64,000 bases of DNA, taken from positions 4,642,055-4,706,054 of the forward strand of contig NC_058508.1 in NCBI RefSeq assembly GCF_020382885.2, given 5' to 3'. The stretch is from Scatophagus argus. Taxonomy: Eukaryota; Chordata; Actinopteri; Scatophagidae. Below, one piece after another: positions 12,601 through 24,112 of the stretch. The first letter of the stretch is position 1. Every line of letters starts with the position of its first letter. Under the pieces are notes generated by a model. The model was not told the DNA's origin. It saw only the letters and a program-made list of their open reading frames with translations, and did no database searches. Position numbers and translations under genes: made by a program.

Positions 12601-15600
12601 AAAATTAGATCTTATCCTTTAAATCCCACCTGACTCAACCACTGCAAAGCTCACATAGAGGAAACAAATTATTGTAAGCTACATTTTATGGAGTAATTTG
12701 GTCTCCTCAGTAATTAAAAAGTGGTACCTTCCATACTATAATCACCTTTATTTTGCTGAAAAATCTTTAAGAATGGCCAAATAAACGTGGTCAAAATTTA
12801 ACAGTGTAGAAGCTCAGTGTGACTCTGGATTGGTAAGAGAAGTGCCTCGCTTATGGCGTCTTTGTCTTTATCATAACTAATTTATTGCTTAAATTTTGTT
12901 GCCCTTTCTATTCTCAGCCCCATGCTTGCTATGTTGTCAGTCACATTAACAGCTTTATTAACAATTTTCAGATCTTCAAATGAGTTTTTTCACACATTTG
13001 AGAGAAAGTATTTCATCACTAATATGACCTCTTTTATCTCTTCTTTCTTTCTCATCATTAACAGAGGAAGAACGACCCAAACCCAAGTATGTTCACCCAA
13101 TTCTAGCATGTTTGGTTGCAGTAGTTCTTCTTTTTTTCCTCAGTTAAAAAATGTCATAATTAATTACTCTCTCAAAATTCTCTCATTTTGTGTTTCCTTT
13201 TTTCTCCAGACCAATGGTGCCTCAACTTGCACCTCCAAAGATTCCTGAGGGGGACAGGGTGGATTTTGATGTAAGTTATAGAAATGGAGCTAAACTTCAG
13301 TTCAGATCAGTTTATCTTTTTCTGTTGCACTGGCTCTTCTGGTTCTACGCATATCTGAGTGGCGGAACACAAAATGCTCACCATAGACAGTATATCTTCA
13401 TGCTCCAAGGTCAAGCATGGTGCTCCACAGGGATCAGCATTCGGGCCACTTTTCATCCGTGCCTGACACTTGATTGTGTCTTAAAAAAAATAAATTATCA
13501 CTGCTATGCAAATGACACACAAATATACTTTCATGTAACAGTCAATGACCACTCCCAACTTGTGAAATGAAACTACTTCACATCTGAAGTTCACTATTGG
13601 ATGTGTAACAATTTCCTGTATTTGAGTATCCAGAAGACCGAAATGCTGCTTGTTCATCCAGCCTATCATAGGTCCATTTTAGTTTTTCATAGTTAAGAAA
13701 CTGGGACTGGTTTTTGACTTCTTTTGAGCCGCAAGTTCTCCTTCTGACTTTAAATTTCTTTGTTCCTTCTTACATCTCCAGTCTTATGATTCAATAGTTG
13801 CTCACATCTTTATGCTGGTTATTTAAGTGTATCAATGACTGAACATTTTCGTGGGGGTACACCTCATCAATCAATAAACCCTTCCTTATTCCATAAGGAC
13901 ATCCACAGAAAGCGTATGGAGAAGGACTTACTCGAGCTGCATACTCTGATCGACGTTCACTTCGAGCAGAGGAAGAAGGATGAGGAAGAACTCATCAGCC
14001 TCAAGGAACGGATCGTAAGTTGACTTAGATGCTTGCGCTTTCCAGCCATATCTGTGCAGAAAGGTGAATGGGACACTAAACACCTAATCTGGCAGAAACA
14101 GATACTAACCTGCAATGTGACAACATGTCCTAAATGAATGTAGCAGTAGTGATACAAAGTCATATTAAGTACATACAAAGTACTTTTTGCTCCATCCTAT
14201 AATTACAATTTTGAGGTATATATACTCAGCTAAATTTCAAAGAGAAATATTATCTTTTTACTCCAGAAAAATAAGTAAAAAGGTAGTATTTAAAATAGAG
14301 GACTTTACTTGTGAGGAATATATTATTTATGGTAAGTTGTCTTAGGTCAATGAATACTGAATACCTCTCTGGTGCATGGAAGATTGTGAGGTATGATGTT
14401 GTTAAATAATGAAACATATTTCTCCTTTATCTTGGGGTGGATTAAAAATAAAAAAAGATACAAAATTCTCCTCTGAATCTGAATGTTGTGTATTAATTTG
14501 CATTAAAACGTTTTATGCTGCTTTTGTTTTGCTTTCCACCAGGAACGTCGCCGGTCAGAGAGAGCTGAGATCCAGAGGATTAGAGCAGAGAAGGAAAAGG
14601 ACAGACAGAACAGGATTGCGGTAACTCAAACCCCCACACTCACACACAAATGTAGAAATGTATCACCAAGTCTACACAGTGTTATACTTAAAGAGGCTCA
14701 AACAGGGCTGTATGTTGAACTGTCTCTCAAGGATCCACTCTGATTTGATGACTTATTTGTTTCTCGATGTGAAATCACTTTTTTACATAATGTATAAAAA
14801 GCTCAGTACGACACAGCGTCTCCCCTCCAGGTGCACAACAATTCCATTTCTTTTTTTTTTTCTTGTTCTTTTATCACTCCTTTTTTCTTCATCTGCCAGG
14901 AGGAACGTCACAGAAAAGAGAACGAGGAGGCCAAGAAGAAAGCTGATGAAGACGCCAAGAAGAAGAAAGTGCTGTCTGGCATGGGAGCGAACTTTGGAGG
15001 CTTCCTGGCCAAGGTCAGACAACAGTAGAGATGATGGTAACAGTGATGATGAAGAGACAATGATACAGAGGATGACTTTGGACTGCGTGTGTGCTGTTCC
15101 AGGCTGAGACGAAGAGAGGCAAACGTCTAACGGGCAGAGAGATCAAGAAGAAGACTTTGGCTGAGAGACGGGAGCCACTAGGCATTGAAAATTTAAGGGA
15201 GGATGCACTCAAGTGAGTGTCCTCCAACTGTACTTCAGACAGCTAACCAATGATGTTGCACCATTACAGCAGCTGTCAACTAGATATTATTCACCTAAAA
15301 GATTATTAAACAACTTTATAGATTTATATACTATTGTAAAGGTTTGTTAAAAAAGACCAAGGGCGTATTTAAGTAAATCCCTCCTCTGAACAGGGACTGC
15401 CTTTTTTAGACAGCATTTTTCACTTAAATAAATGGCTAGCTAGCTACAGCTGCTAAAATCTGCTAGGTCACCCAACTGAAATCAAAGACACATTTCATAA
15501 ATTACCAAGAATTCAATGATAAATCTTCCACATTTCTAACTGCAAACTTGTCTTTCCAAGGCAACGGGCCCAGGAGATGTGGAATTGGATCTACCAGCTG

Positions 15601-16026
15601 GAGTCTGAGAAGTTTGACTTCATTGAGCACATGAAGCACCAGAAATACGAGGTTCTGTTGTTACTGAAAACAGAAATAACAGGAGTTTGTTATGTTCTAC
15701 GGCTGACTGAAAATTAATCAGCAATTAATTTAAATTGAAGATCTTTGGGTTTTTGACTGATCTCTTTTATAATAGTTTTAATTTCCCCCCATTACTAAAA
15801 TCTAAAATCTTTGTGCTTGCCTCCTGCAGATCACCGTATTGCTGAACAGAATCCAGCATGCTCAGAAATTGTGAGTAGTTACTTTTCCACAAACCAACGA
15901 TGAATTGCACATCAGATATTCGTCTTCAATCCCTCTTACACCCTCCTTTCTTTTTCTTCCCTCCCCTCTTCCTCCAACAGTAAAAAGGGCCATGGCAAAG
16001 GGAAGGTGGGCGGTCGCTGGAAGTAA
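9694..16026 (+). CDS. tnnt1: troponin T, slow skeletal muscle type
   Basis: Fourteen coding exons join in phase to 816 nt (271 aa): 9694-9719, 9833-9846, 9935-9991, 10278-10295, 12454-12474, 13065-13086, 13210-13270, 13898-14014, 14543-14620, 14900-15013, 15103-15212, 15561-15651, 15830-15870, 15981-16026. Troponin T anchors the troponin complex to tropomyosin on the sarcomere thin filament. Residues 1-53 are the acidic hypervariable N-terminus (MSDVEEEYE, a run of Glu). Next come [10 protein letters not shown] (about 64-73), tropomyosin-binding [19 protein letters not shown] (from 74), the Lys/Arg-rich coiled coil, the [12 protein letters not shown] motif, and the TnI-binding I-T arm (about 214-257). 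It ends KVGGRWK. The end [12 protein letters not shown]...[10 protein letters not shown] matches slow TNNT1 better than cardiac TNNT2 or fast TNNT3. Exons 3, 4 and 5 are phase-symmetric cassettes. The neighbouring syt5 also supports the TNNT1 assignment. The donor of exon 12 (GAG|GTTCTG) is weak. Confidence 0.95.
11860..11975. repeat. interspersed repeat, family A partial copy 3 (tnnt1 intron 4)
   Basis: Carries CTGTTACCAGGCTAATTC, CCAATCTTTATGCTAAGCTA and a diverged TAAGAGTGGTATTTA flank, the right-arm signature of the palindromic family. Confidence 0.55.
12075..12450. repeat. pyrimidine-rich low-complexity tract
   Basis: About 375 bases of C/T-rich sequence fill the end of tnnt1 intron 4 and run into the acceptor of exon 5 at 12454. 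It generates long meaningless open frames rich in Ser, Phe and Leu. Confidence 0.75.
13395..13680 (+). mobile_element. LINE reverse-transcriptase fragment (tnnt1 intron 7)
   Basis: Broken frames here read [10 protein letters not shown]-like and [10 protein letters not shown], followed by a degenerate [10 protein letters not shown]-like stretch. These match the GxPQGSxLGPLLF and YADDTQLY regions of non-LTR retrotransposon polymerases of the L2/Rex/CR1 type common in fish. The catalytic box reads YAND instead of YADD. This is a dead 5'-truncated relic inside an intron. Confidence 0.7.
14165..14345. repeat. interspersed repeat, family C copy 1 (tnnt1 intron 8)
   Basis: AGTACTTTTTGCTCCATCC, TACAATTTTGAGGTAT and TTTTACTCCAG...AAGTAAAAAGG are diverged pieces of a teleost repeat seen better at 34795-35225. 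Confidence 0.45.
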
Positions 16027-16194
16027 AGGGGGGGAGAAGACAGTAAAACCAAAAACACATTGACAGCAAAGAAGGGGAGGCAGTATAGAAATGGAGGAAT
16101 CACACATTTCCTCTCCTTTTGTGCTGCCAGAGCCTCTCTGGAGGTCCTTCCTGTGTGACAGATATTGAATGTTTCTTGATGACATGTATTCATA

Positions 16195-16259
16195 ATTAAA
16201 ATGACGTGCACTCAGTTTTGAGTTGATTTTGTCACAGTTTCATTTTTTATTCAATTAAA
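16195..16259 (+). terminator. tnnt1 polyadenylation signal candidates
   Basis: Two ATTAAA hexamers, at 16195-16200 and 16254-16259, lie 170 and 230 bases after the stop codon. Either would give a short 3' UTR. Confidence 0.5.
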
Positions 16260-16374
16260 TCATTTTTTTTTTTCTTTATCTAATGTGTGTGACTCACAAC
16301 ACCCAAGTGGCTCAGTGATCTGCTTTTAGCTACTGTCTGTCTGGTATAGCTATATTATGTGATGACATAATGTT

Positions 16375-16475
16375 GGGTCTCTCCAAAAACCAAATTAAAG
16401 AGTTTAGTCTAGACCTGCTCTAACTGGAAAGTGACATAAGAAAACGTTTGTTGTGATTTGGCGCTATATAAATAA
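16375..16475 (-). repeat. interspersed repeat, family D partial copy 1
   Basis: Reads AGAGTTTAGTCTAGACCTGCTC then GGCGCTATATAAATA, the reverse complement of the start of the repeat at 37500-37735. Confidence 0.75.
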
Positions 16476-16639
16476 CTCCCCCTCATCCCGGCCTCATGGT
16501 TGGCTTACTGCGTGAGAAAAGGACTGAAGAGGACACACTGTTAATCCAGTCTTTCACTCCTTGCATCACTATAGGACACACAAACATGCATATACACACT
16601 GACCTCACTGAAGTAAAATTTATCAGTGAGGCTTATGAT

Positions 16640-16800
16640 ATTGCTTTAAGGTTAGGCTAAGGTTAGGGTTAGGATTAGGCAATTAATGTTTAATGTTATT
16701 GTTTATTGGTTAGGTGGTGGTTAAGCCTACAGGAAATGAAGGGAAGTCAATGTAATGTCCCCAGAAGTGATGGAAACAAGACTGTGTGTGTGTGTATGAG
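16640..16800. repeat. GGTTAGG-rich interspersed repeat
   Basis: AAGGTTAGGCTAAGGTTAGG and neighbours resemble degenerate telomere repeats. They are followed by GAAGTCAATGTAATGTCCCC and GTGATGGAAACAAGACTGTG, which I recognise as a recurrent fish intergenic repeat rather than a true interstitial telomere. Confidence 0.5.
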
Positions 16801-17540
16801 ACTCTCTGCTCGTGTGCAAATGAAAGGATATCACGTTCGCGCATTAGGGTATTATAGCGTGTGTGTGCACATATAAATCCATCCATCCGCCAAACCATCT
16901 GTTGTTTGGAAATGTTTTATTTATTCGGCTAGTATTTACAGTCACATGGTAGGTATTGAAATTGAAACCACAAACAGCTTTTAATTTTTTTATGATACAC
17001 AACATACACTCTCACACACACACACATTGATATGTACTCTCCAAGCATGATTTCATTCAAACACAAGCACAGATGGAGTCACAGAGAGACAGTAAAAACA
17101 TGTGACTAAATACATTCACGTGAAAAATCCAGTTTAGACAAGGGGAAAACATGGAAAAAGGAAAAATATAAGAAGATATGTAAGATTCAGTAACGGAAGG
17201 AAATCATTTGTTTTCCTATTTTTGCATAGCAAAATTCATCTGACAATACTACAGTATAGCTATAATGAAAAAAAATCTTTTAAACTTGTAGACAAATAGG
17301 ACATTGATTACATGAAAGGCGTCCAAGAAAATAAATATTGATGGGGTGCCAATTTTTCACGAGATTCAGTTTCATTGTAAGGAAAACTACTCATTTAATT
17401 AGTTAGTCTGTCAGCCTAAATGGTGCAGCTTTTCAGTATTAGCGTGAGCCAGTGCACAAACATTTTGCTGCACTGTGTATACTGTCGGTTAGTATATATT
17501 TAAGTGTACACAAAATGTGTTTGTAGACATTTTTATGGTA

Positions 17541-17546
17541 TTTATT
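17541..17546 (-). terminator. syt5 polyadenylation signal candidate
   Basis: TTTATT on the plus strand is AATAAA on the gene strand, about 110 bases beyond the syt5 stop codon. Confidence 0.5.
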
Positions 17547-17656
17547 CAAAACAATATAAAGCACACATGACGGTGGAACTGAAGTACATTAAAGATTACT
17601 ATTCAAGTTAGAGGTCCCCCTCCCTCCCATGCAGACGTATGTGTGTGTGACTGTGT

Positions 17657-20600
17657 TTAACGTATGGGGGCCTTCAGAGCAGCATCCACCTCCTCCTCTG
17701 GCAGCAGCGTGTGCCACTGGGCGACTGGACGCCTGGGATTGGCTAGCATGTCTGACCAGTGGCGTAGCCCAACACCGGTGGCACCGTATCCGATCCAGCA
17801 CTTGCCGATGGGGTCGTTACTGCCCAGCTTGTCGTAGTCGTACACAGTGATCAGCACCTGGACTTTCTGCACGTGGAGACAGCCGGGGAGGAGAAGCCAC
17901 AGTCAAAGCACATTCCTCTGTAGGTATATTTTACTGTATGTTTCAGTTGAGGCTTTGATATTGTTCTGGAGGTTTTTAGGGGATTGGGTTTCTTATTGAT
18001 AGTTCAAAATGTTACCAGAGGGTAAAAGTCATGCATCTCAGAACAACTGCAGTATGTACTGGTGATGATGTCATCAGAGTCATCGGGACTCAAGGCAGTT
18101 TTTTTAACAAAAACTCTGTTGCTAACTGAGGCTGTGCAGTTTGAGTGAAGGCAGCATTTAAGAAGCAGTAATAAGGGTCTGATGAAAGATGGGAATAGTA
18201 GGCTTCACCATTTTTACAATGCCACTTTTTTTTCCCTTAAATGTGCCTTTATCTTTGCCCTCTTCAACAGTATCTATAACAGTCAGGCCTAAAGTGAAAA
18301 TATGGAATACTAATCAAAAATCAAGATCAATTAAAATCAGTGACCAAGGACTTTAATATGCAACTAAACTGTGGCAACATGTGTGTAAAGAACTTGAGTC
18401 CCTCAGTGAATCTTAATCATTGTTAATTAATGAATCCAAATTAATTAATCATAATTGTTAATCACATTGTTAATTAATTGGAAATATTCATAATTAATTG
18501 GAACTGTGTGATAACATTTGTTATAATGTAACATATAAAGTTTTGCATGTCTTTGGTGATAAATTTTATCAAATTAAAATGTTGACCTGCTGATGAATAA
18601 AAAGTTACGGGCAGATTTGATCTACCAAATTTCATGATGATCCATCCAGTCATAGTAATAGTAGCTAAAAGCTGAAAAGATCACCCTGCTGAAGGTACTG
18701 GTGGAAAGGTCAAAGGACCACAGTCCAAAATCACCAAAGTCAGAGGGATTCTTCTTCTGGGAACCATGAATGCATGGACCACATGTCATGTATCAGTCCA
18801 TGAGATTCTTCAATGTGGACCAAAGTGTTGGTCCAGTTAATCAACGTAGCCATTCCCAGAGCCATGCTGCTACCAGGGATAATGAAGCAGCCACAAAGGA
18901 ATGGCATCATAAGTTTAAATATTTTAATAAATAGAATTTATTCTAATTAATTGGAACAAGTAGTTCCAAGTCAGTGTGTGTTAACGTTCAACTCCCTGCT
19001 GTAAATGTCTGAAAAACAAAATTGTTCAACCGAGAGGTGTGCAAACCTGGATCTGGGAGAAGGGGATCTCAAAGCTAAAGCTCTCATTGAAGTAAGGATT
19101 CAAAGTGTTTTGTTTGACTGATGTCTTCTTCTTCTTCAGTCGCTTCCCGTTGTGCTGCAGCACCACCTTAACAAAAGGATCTGAGAGAAAGAGGTGTGAT
19201 AGCAGACAGAGGACTCAGCACGAAGCATGCGCACAAGCATGCACACAAGTAAGTGTGTTCACCTGACAATCCTCCGACATCCATCTTCTTCAGGTTCTTG
19301 GCTTCCATGATGTTAACCGTTAGCTTACCAGCCGTGGGGACGTAACGAAGGGAAATACAGATATCACCCAGCTTCTCTTGCTGTCAGGGGCAAAACATGG
19401 ATGAGTTGTCACATTGCACTTTGTTTTGACTGCCTCCAATGCTGACAATGAGCGATACATTCATCATTGTTTCAGTGGTGTCAAACTAAAACTATCACAT
19501 ACCTCTTCTTTCTCTCCTCCAACCAGATCCTTCCATTCATGTATAGGCTGTCCAAGGTCTATAGAGTTCATGGGGATCTTGATCTCGCCAATGACATCAT
19601 GTTTACCAAAGCGGTCAAAATCAAACACCTGTAGCACCAGAGTCTGACCTCCCAGCTCGCTGTATGGTATCTGGAGAGGGATACAATTACTAATAATAAA
19701 AAACGTTTAACTCTAAACTGCTTTAGATGCTGGTTTCAGAATGCTACTGCTGTGACAAGACAAGACAAGACAACTTTATTTGTATAGCCCATTTTTACAA
19801 GCAGTTTGTCTCAAAGGCCTTTACTATGCTGATAGTATTTTCAAAAACAATTTTATTTCAATGTTTTATGTTCGACATGATCTTCAGTATCGACGTGCAG
19901 ACCTTAAAGGTGAAGGTCTCATTGAAGACGGGACAGAGGTTTTTGCGCTGGACTTTGGTCTCAAACTTCTTCTTCTTGTCCGGCAGCATGTAGACTTTGA
20001 CATATGGGTCAGAGGTTCCACCCATGTCCATGGCTGCAAGGTCCTGAGCCTGGAGGATGCCCACTATCAGCTGGAGGAGGAGGGAGAGATATGTTTAACT
20101 GTAAGGTCCAAATCCTGAAGTGGGTCCTTGTTGAGTCCTTATTGTTGTGGTCATTAATCACTTCTTTCATTACTTTTGGATACTGGTGTGTAGTGCTTGC
20201 AAGATATTATCTGCAGGTTTCTGTGTGTCTGTGTGCATACCTGGTTTTCAGTAAAGTTGTAATCCAGTGTGTACTCCAGTTTGCCAAAGTTTTCCTTCTC
20301 CTCCTCTTCCTTTCCTTCCTCTCCCTCCTGGAAAACACCAATATGGTTAGTAGGGCTGCAATAATTATTTTAACAGGTGTTGTGATCTGAGTTATGATTT
20401 TAGAAGAAATTTTTGCATTTCAAGATTAAGATTTATGGATTAGGGCATCTGTTATGTTGTGGCACATTTTATCTTTTCCAAAATACTGCAGCTCCTGTGA
20501 TCTGGATAATTTTGATAATATTTCAATAAATTATTTATTCATAATGGTTAGCAGCTAAGAGATGAAATTCGCTCATTTCATATTCGAACACCGGTGATAG

Positions 20601-22987
20601 ACGGGAGTAAACCATCCAGAGAAAGCTTGGAGTGAAAACATCATGAGATCTGTTTGTGCACATGAAAACCACACAGTGCACTTTTAAGGTTCCACCAGCC
20701 TTTGAAGATCATACTATCAGTAGTCACGCTCAAGCATTTGAAAAGATTGTTTGGTTCTTTTAGTTTCACAACACATAAAGTTTTCCCTTAATGTTTTGAG
20801 AGTATTCTACCCTGTTGCTCCAAGCAGCGTCTTATCACAAGGGATCAGCAGTTCTGCCTCTGCCGTCCCTTTTGGCTGTTGTGCTCAGTTTAAGCTGTAA
20901 ATTCATCCATGACTAGTCTCAACATGGATGAAAGCCAAACATCTGTGGACGGTGAAGCAATGACTGCAAACACATGCAACACAGTGCGGTGTTAACTCCA
21001 TCTGTTTGCCTGTGGAGGTTGTGGTCAGCCATGTACTTCTGATGCATTTGTGATGCATCACATGAATTTTTGACCTGCCCTTAAAGATACAGTTGAGAGC
21101 CAATTTACAATTTCCAGTTGTGCTAAAACAAGCTAACTGGCTGTTGGCTTCAGCTACATCTTTACCATATAGACATGAGAGTGGCGTCAGTTTTCCCATC
21201 TTACTCTCAATCCTTTAAATCAACTAATGCAGAGTTGTCCTTGTCCTGAACCCTTTAAATCCATCACTCTGAACTTCATCTGTTGACATTTAAACGGGTG
21301 GAACCATATAAACTCTATAGTTGTGTGGTGACATTTTGGGGCAAAAATAACTATGATGGCAATATAATCACCACATGGCAACTCAAAAATACATGGGACA
21401 GAACCTCTCTGCTCCTATTCTTTTCTTACCTTCTTGTCCTCTCCTTCCTCGCCCTCCTTCTCCTTCTTCCTGCGCCCTCGTCCTCCTTTCCTCTCACGGA
21501 CCTTCTTGGGCTTCTTGCCCTTGTTGAAGCACTTCTTGTAGATGCAGAATCCCAGACAGGCAACAAGAGCAAGAACCACGACCACAATGGCTCCTACAGC
21601 CCACATGGGCACTGGAGAAAAGAGGGAGAGGAAGGAGAAAGGCATGGTCGGTGTTGAGTAGTTTGACAGGAAACCGTGCTGAGGGACTTAATTCCTACTG
21701 AGATGAGTTGAAGCATTTTAGAAACAGTGCAAGACTGGTGTGATGTAAAGAAAACATGCATGGTTTTAAAGTTTTTTAAACCATGCTAGCACAGTGGCTA
21801 TAGGATGGCATCGTAACCCTGTCTGTTAGCTGGCCGACAGCTATTGAAAGGATTAGCATGTTATTCTGGGCAGACATTCATGGTTCCCAGAGGATAGAGC
21901 CATGGGTAACTGTAGTGCAAGAGAGAGGCTTATTTACACTTTATGATTTTTCTAATGAGTTTTATCATTCCTAACTTTCCACGTGTGTCACCCTTTGTAA
22001 GTGGAAGGGAGCTTCTATACATTCACACAACTCAGTGCAGAGCAGCTTTTTGCCATATGTAGAAGACTTGGCATGTATTTTTCTTTAAAACAGAAAAACA
22101 GGAATGGTTAAAGAGAAGAGATGGACTTACAGTTGAGTTTATGATCTTGAAGAGCAGAGCAGAGAGGGGTCACATGAAGAAATGAGAGGGGACAGAAAAA
22201 AGACATGAAACAGGTGAGGTTTAAAGACGAGATGACAGGTCGGGCAGATGATGGTGTGCAGGTAACACGTTGATAATCATTGTGAGCCTGTGTCTGTGCT
22301 GCACGGCTTTATCAGCTGAACTGGCTTCACTTTTTGTAAGCCACACACGTACTCTGGGCCTCATGTTTGCTGTTTATGTCCACAAGAGGATGAGTAAACA
22401 TGTTATGTTTACTCACTGTGATCTATAAGCTATTCCACTTGGTACCAACATCACTCAAGTGCTCTTCCAGGGACTGAATATTGTTGTGAGGAAAAGGAAT
22501 CGTTGTTGTTTGCTCAAAAAGTGTAGGGCCCAAAATAAAATCAACAGCCAGAGCTCCAGAGCTATGTGAGATATTGAACAGCTGAGTACAGTTGTACGCA
22601 CTACGAATGCAAACTGACCTTTATGCGTAAAATCTGTTGACTTCCCCTTCATAGACTAAGCAGGACCCAAATGTTAGTACATTGTCTAAATAATTCAGTC
22701 TTTGAGGACACAACAAATACAATTTAATGTGTAGTATGCACTGTCTCCGCATTGTCTGTGTTTGTATTTTGTGTGTATTTTAGATGTGTGGATCTGTGTG
22801 TGTGTGTGTGTGTGTGTGTGTGCTCACTTGGCAGGTGGGTGAGCTCATTGAAGAACTTGTTCTTCATGCTGTTGAACTGATGGTTGGAGTGGTGGGAGGG
22901 GGGTTGCTGAGGTGGAGGCTCCCTCTCCCTCTCCTCCTCCTTGGCCGCCCTGCGCACTCGCGGCCCCGCCACGCTGACCAATCGCAT
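17657..22987 (-). CDS. syt5: synaptotagmin of the SYT1/2/5 class, probably synaptotagmin-5
   Basis: Eight coding exons on the minus strand join to 1227 nt (408 aa): 22828-22987, 21430-21611, 20241-20327, 19903-20070, 19503-19670, 19263-19380, 19047-19180, 17657-17866. Synaptotagmins are vesicle Ca2+ sensors that trigger SNARE-driven exocytosis. The order is: short luminal N-terminus (1-56, Pro/Gln-rich, then [12 protein letters not shown]), one membrane segment (57-78), membrane-proximal Cys72, Cys76 and Cys81 likely palmitoylated, a Lys/Glu-rich linker (79-125), C2A (about 127-250) and C2B (about 258-395), ending [19 protein letters not shown]. The five Ca2+-binding Asp of each C2 domain are all present (MDMGGTSDP and [21 protein letters not shown] and [11 protein letters not shown]). 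The C2B polybasic patch KRLKKKK is present. SYT5 is chosen over SYT1/2 because tnnt1 is adjacent, as in human 19q13.4. The gene may have 5' non-coding exons further upstream. Confidence 0.88.
18590..18800. repeat. interspersed repeat, family B copy 1 (syt5 intron)
   Basis: CTACCAAATTTCATGATGATCCATCCAGT and nearby AGAGGGATTCTTCTTCTGGGAACCATGAATG match the tail of a recurrent teleost repeat also present at 61105-61450. Confidence 0.65.
19755..19825 (+). repeat. short interspersed repeat fragment
   Basis: A GACAA run followed by CTTTATTTGTATAGCCCATTTTTA and a diverged CAAAGGCCTTTAC is a frequent teleost repeat fragment of the 'ACTTTATTTATATAGC' type. Confidence 0.55.
21090..21210. repeat. interspersed repeat, family A partial copy 4 (syt5 intron)
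   Basis: CAAGCTAACTGGCTGTTGGC followed by CATATAGACATGAGAGTGGC is the flank signature of the palindromic family. Confidence 0.55.
22795..22822. repeat. (CA)n microsatellite next to the syt5 exon 1 donor
   Basis: About 14 TG units on the plus strand. On the gene strand they read as CA units beginning six bases after the exon/intron boundary at 22828/22827. Confidence 0.95.
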
Positions 22988-23284
22988 CGCTGCTCTGATG
23001 AAACCAAAGGAGAGCAGGCACCAAAACGGTCAACAACTTCGTGATCACAGAATCAGTTTTGGAAACATTAAAATCACAGCAAAACAACACGTTCGCTCTG
23101 TCTTATCACACGTGTCTTTCAAACTTCATCCTGTCTGACCCTTCACCTGGCCATGTCCTCTCTCACTCACCCTCATGCCTCTCATCATTTCAAGCATCTC
23201 ACAAAGACTAAAAAAATATCTTCATCAAGAACAAGACATGCTTTTATTTTATTCCATTTTTTCTGAAAAAGGAAGTAGAATCAC

Positions 23285-23490
23285 ATTGTGAAATTCCTCT
23301 GGTGAAGGATGCACTTACATCCTTTATTAAAAATACTACAATGTAAAAATACTCCATTCAAAATTTAACATCTAAGCAACATTTGTATGTTGTTACATTT
23401 TGAATCGACAACAGTTTTAACTACTAGTGTAGGGTAATGTGTAATAGTGTGCATTTTACTATTCTATATATTAGTATTTTGTTAGCTAAT
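23285..23490. repeat. interspersed repeat, family C copy 2
   Basis: TCCTCTGGTGAAGGATGCACTTACATCCTTTATTAAAAATAC then CAATGTAAAAATACTCCATT is a reverse-oriented diverged copy of the repeat at 34795-35225. Confidence 0.5.
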
Positions 23491-23795
23491 CATGAGTTTG
23501 GTACAACCCTGATTCCAAACATGCTGGCACACTAACAAAACATTACATTAGTTTACAAACAGGTAAAACAACAACACTAACTAATTTTGCCTTATTTATC
23601 TGGTGTGACTACAAGGTTAGCACTAGCTAACCGCACTTTGGAGTGAAGCACGAACACTCTGAGCAGAATAAAGTGTGTTTTCCCTATTCCTCCCACTCTG
23701 ATGACAGTGTGTGAATGCAGAGCCTAACAGGCTCGCTCATTAATACACAGTAATCCCTCTGACTTAGACAGCAAGGCAGGTGGATGTAATGGCAC

Positions 23796-23820
23796 TCACA
23801 CACACACACACACGCACACA
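23796..23820. repeat. (CA)n microsatellite
   Basis: About 12 CA units with one CG interruption. Confidence 0.9.
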
Positions 23821-24014
23821 CCCATACCCTCATATATGTGTGTCTCTGAGAGCCTTTGCATTCAGAAATTTTGACTTGTCATTGCAGGAAAGGTGCCTAG
23901 GTGTTACCAATAGCAAAAAAGATGGCTCTGTGAGCTCTGACAGCAGGACCCTAAAACAGAAGCAGCTAAATGGAAGTCAGTCATTTTTTTCATTTTTTTT
24001 CATTTTCATTTCAT

Positions 24015-24112
24015 TCCAGGTTGAGGGGCAGGGATGCCCAGACCTCCCTCTCCCCGGACACTGCCTCCAGCTCTTCCGGGTGGACCCCGAGGTGTTCCCA
24101 GGCCAGCCTACC
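24015..24112 (-). mobile_element. L2-like LINE 3' end fragment
   Basis: On the reverse strand it reads GGCTGGCCTGGGAACACCTC, then GAAGAGCTGGAGGCAGTG, GGGGAGAGGGAGGTCTGGG and CATCCCTGCCCCTCAACCTG. This closely matches the conserved 3' coding end of L2-type LINEs in fish. The usual ATGGATGGATGG tail is missing, so this is a truncated piece. Confidence 0.75.

Larger units (their letters stand above)
16270..17540. other. intergenic region between convergent tnnt1 and syt5
   Basis: No coding exon is seen. The region holds a reverse-oriented family D repeat (16375-16475), a GGTTAGG-rich repeat (16640-16800), short CA runs and A/T-rich DNA. Reverse-strand AATAAA signals at 17541-17546 and near 16915-16922 could end the syt5 transcript at alternative sites, so part of this stretch may be syt5 3' UTR. 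Confidence 0.5.

Noticed and set aside
13190-13570. Open frame reading from tnnt1 exon 7 into the intron
   Set aside because: Only the first 19 or so residues are troponin T. The rest is a LINE polymerase relic after a good GTAAGT donor.
16640-16690. Interstitial telomere array
   Set aside because: Only a few imperfect GGTTAGG units within a known dispersed repeat context.
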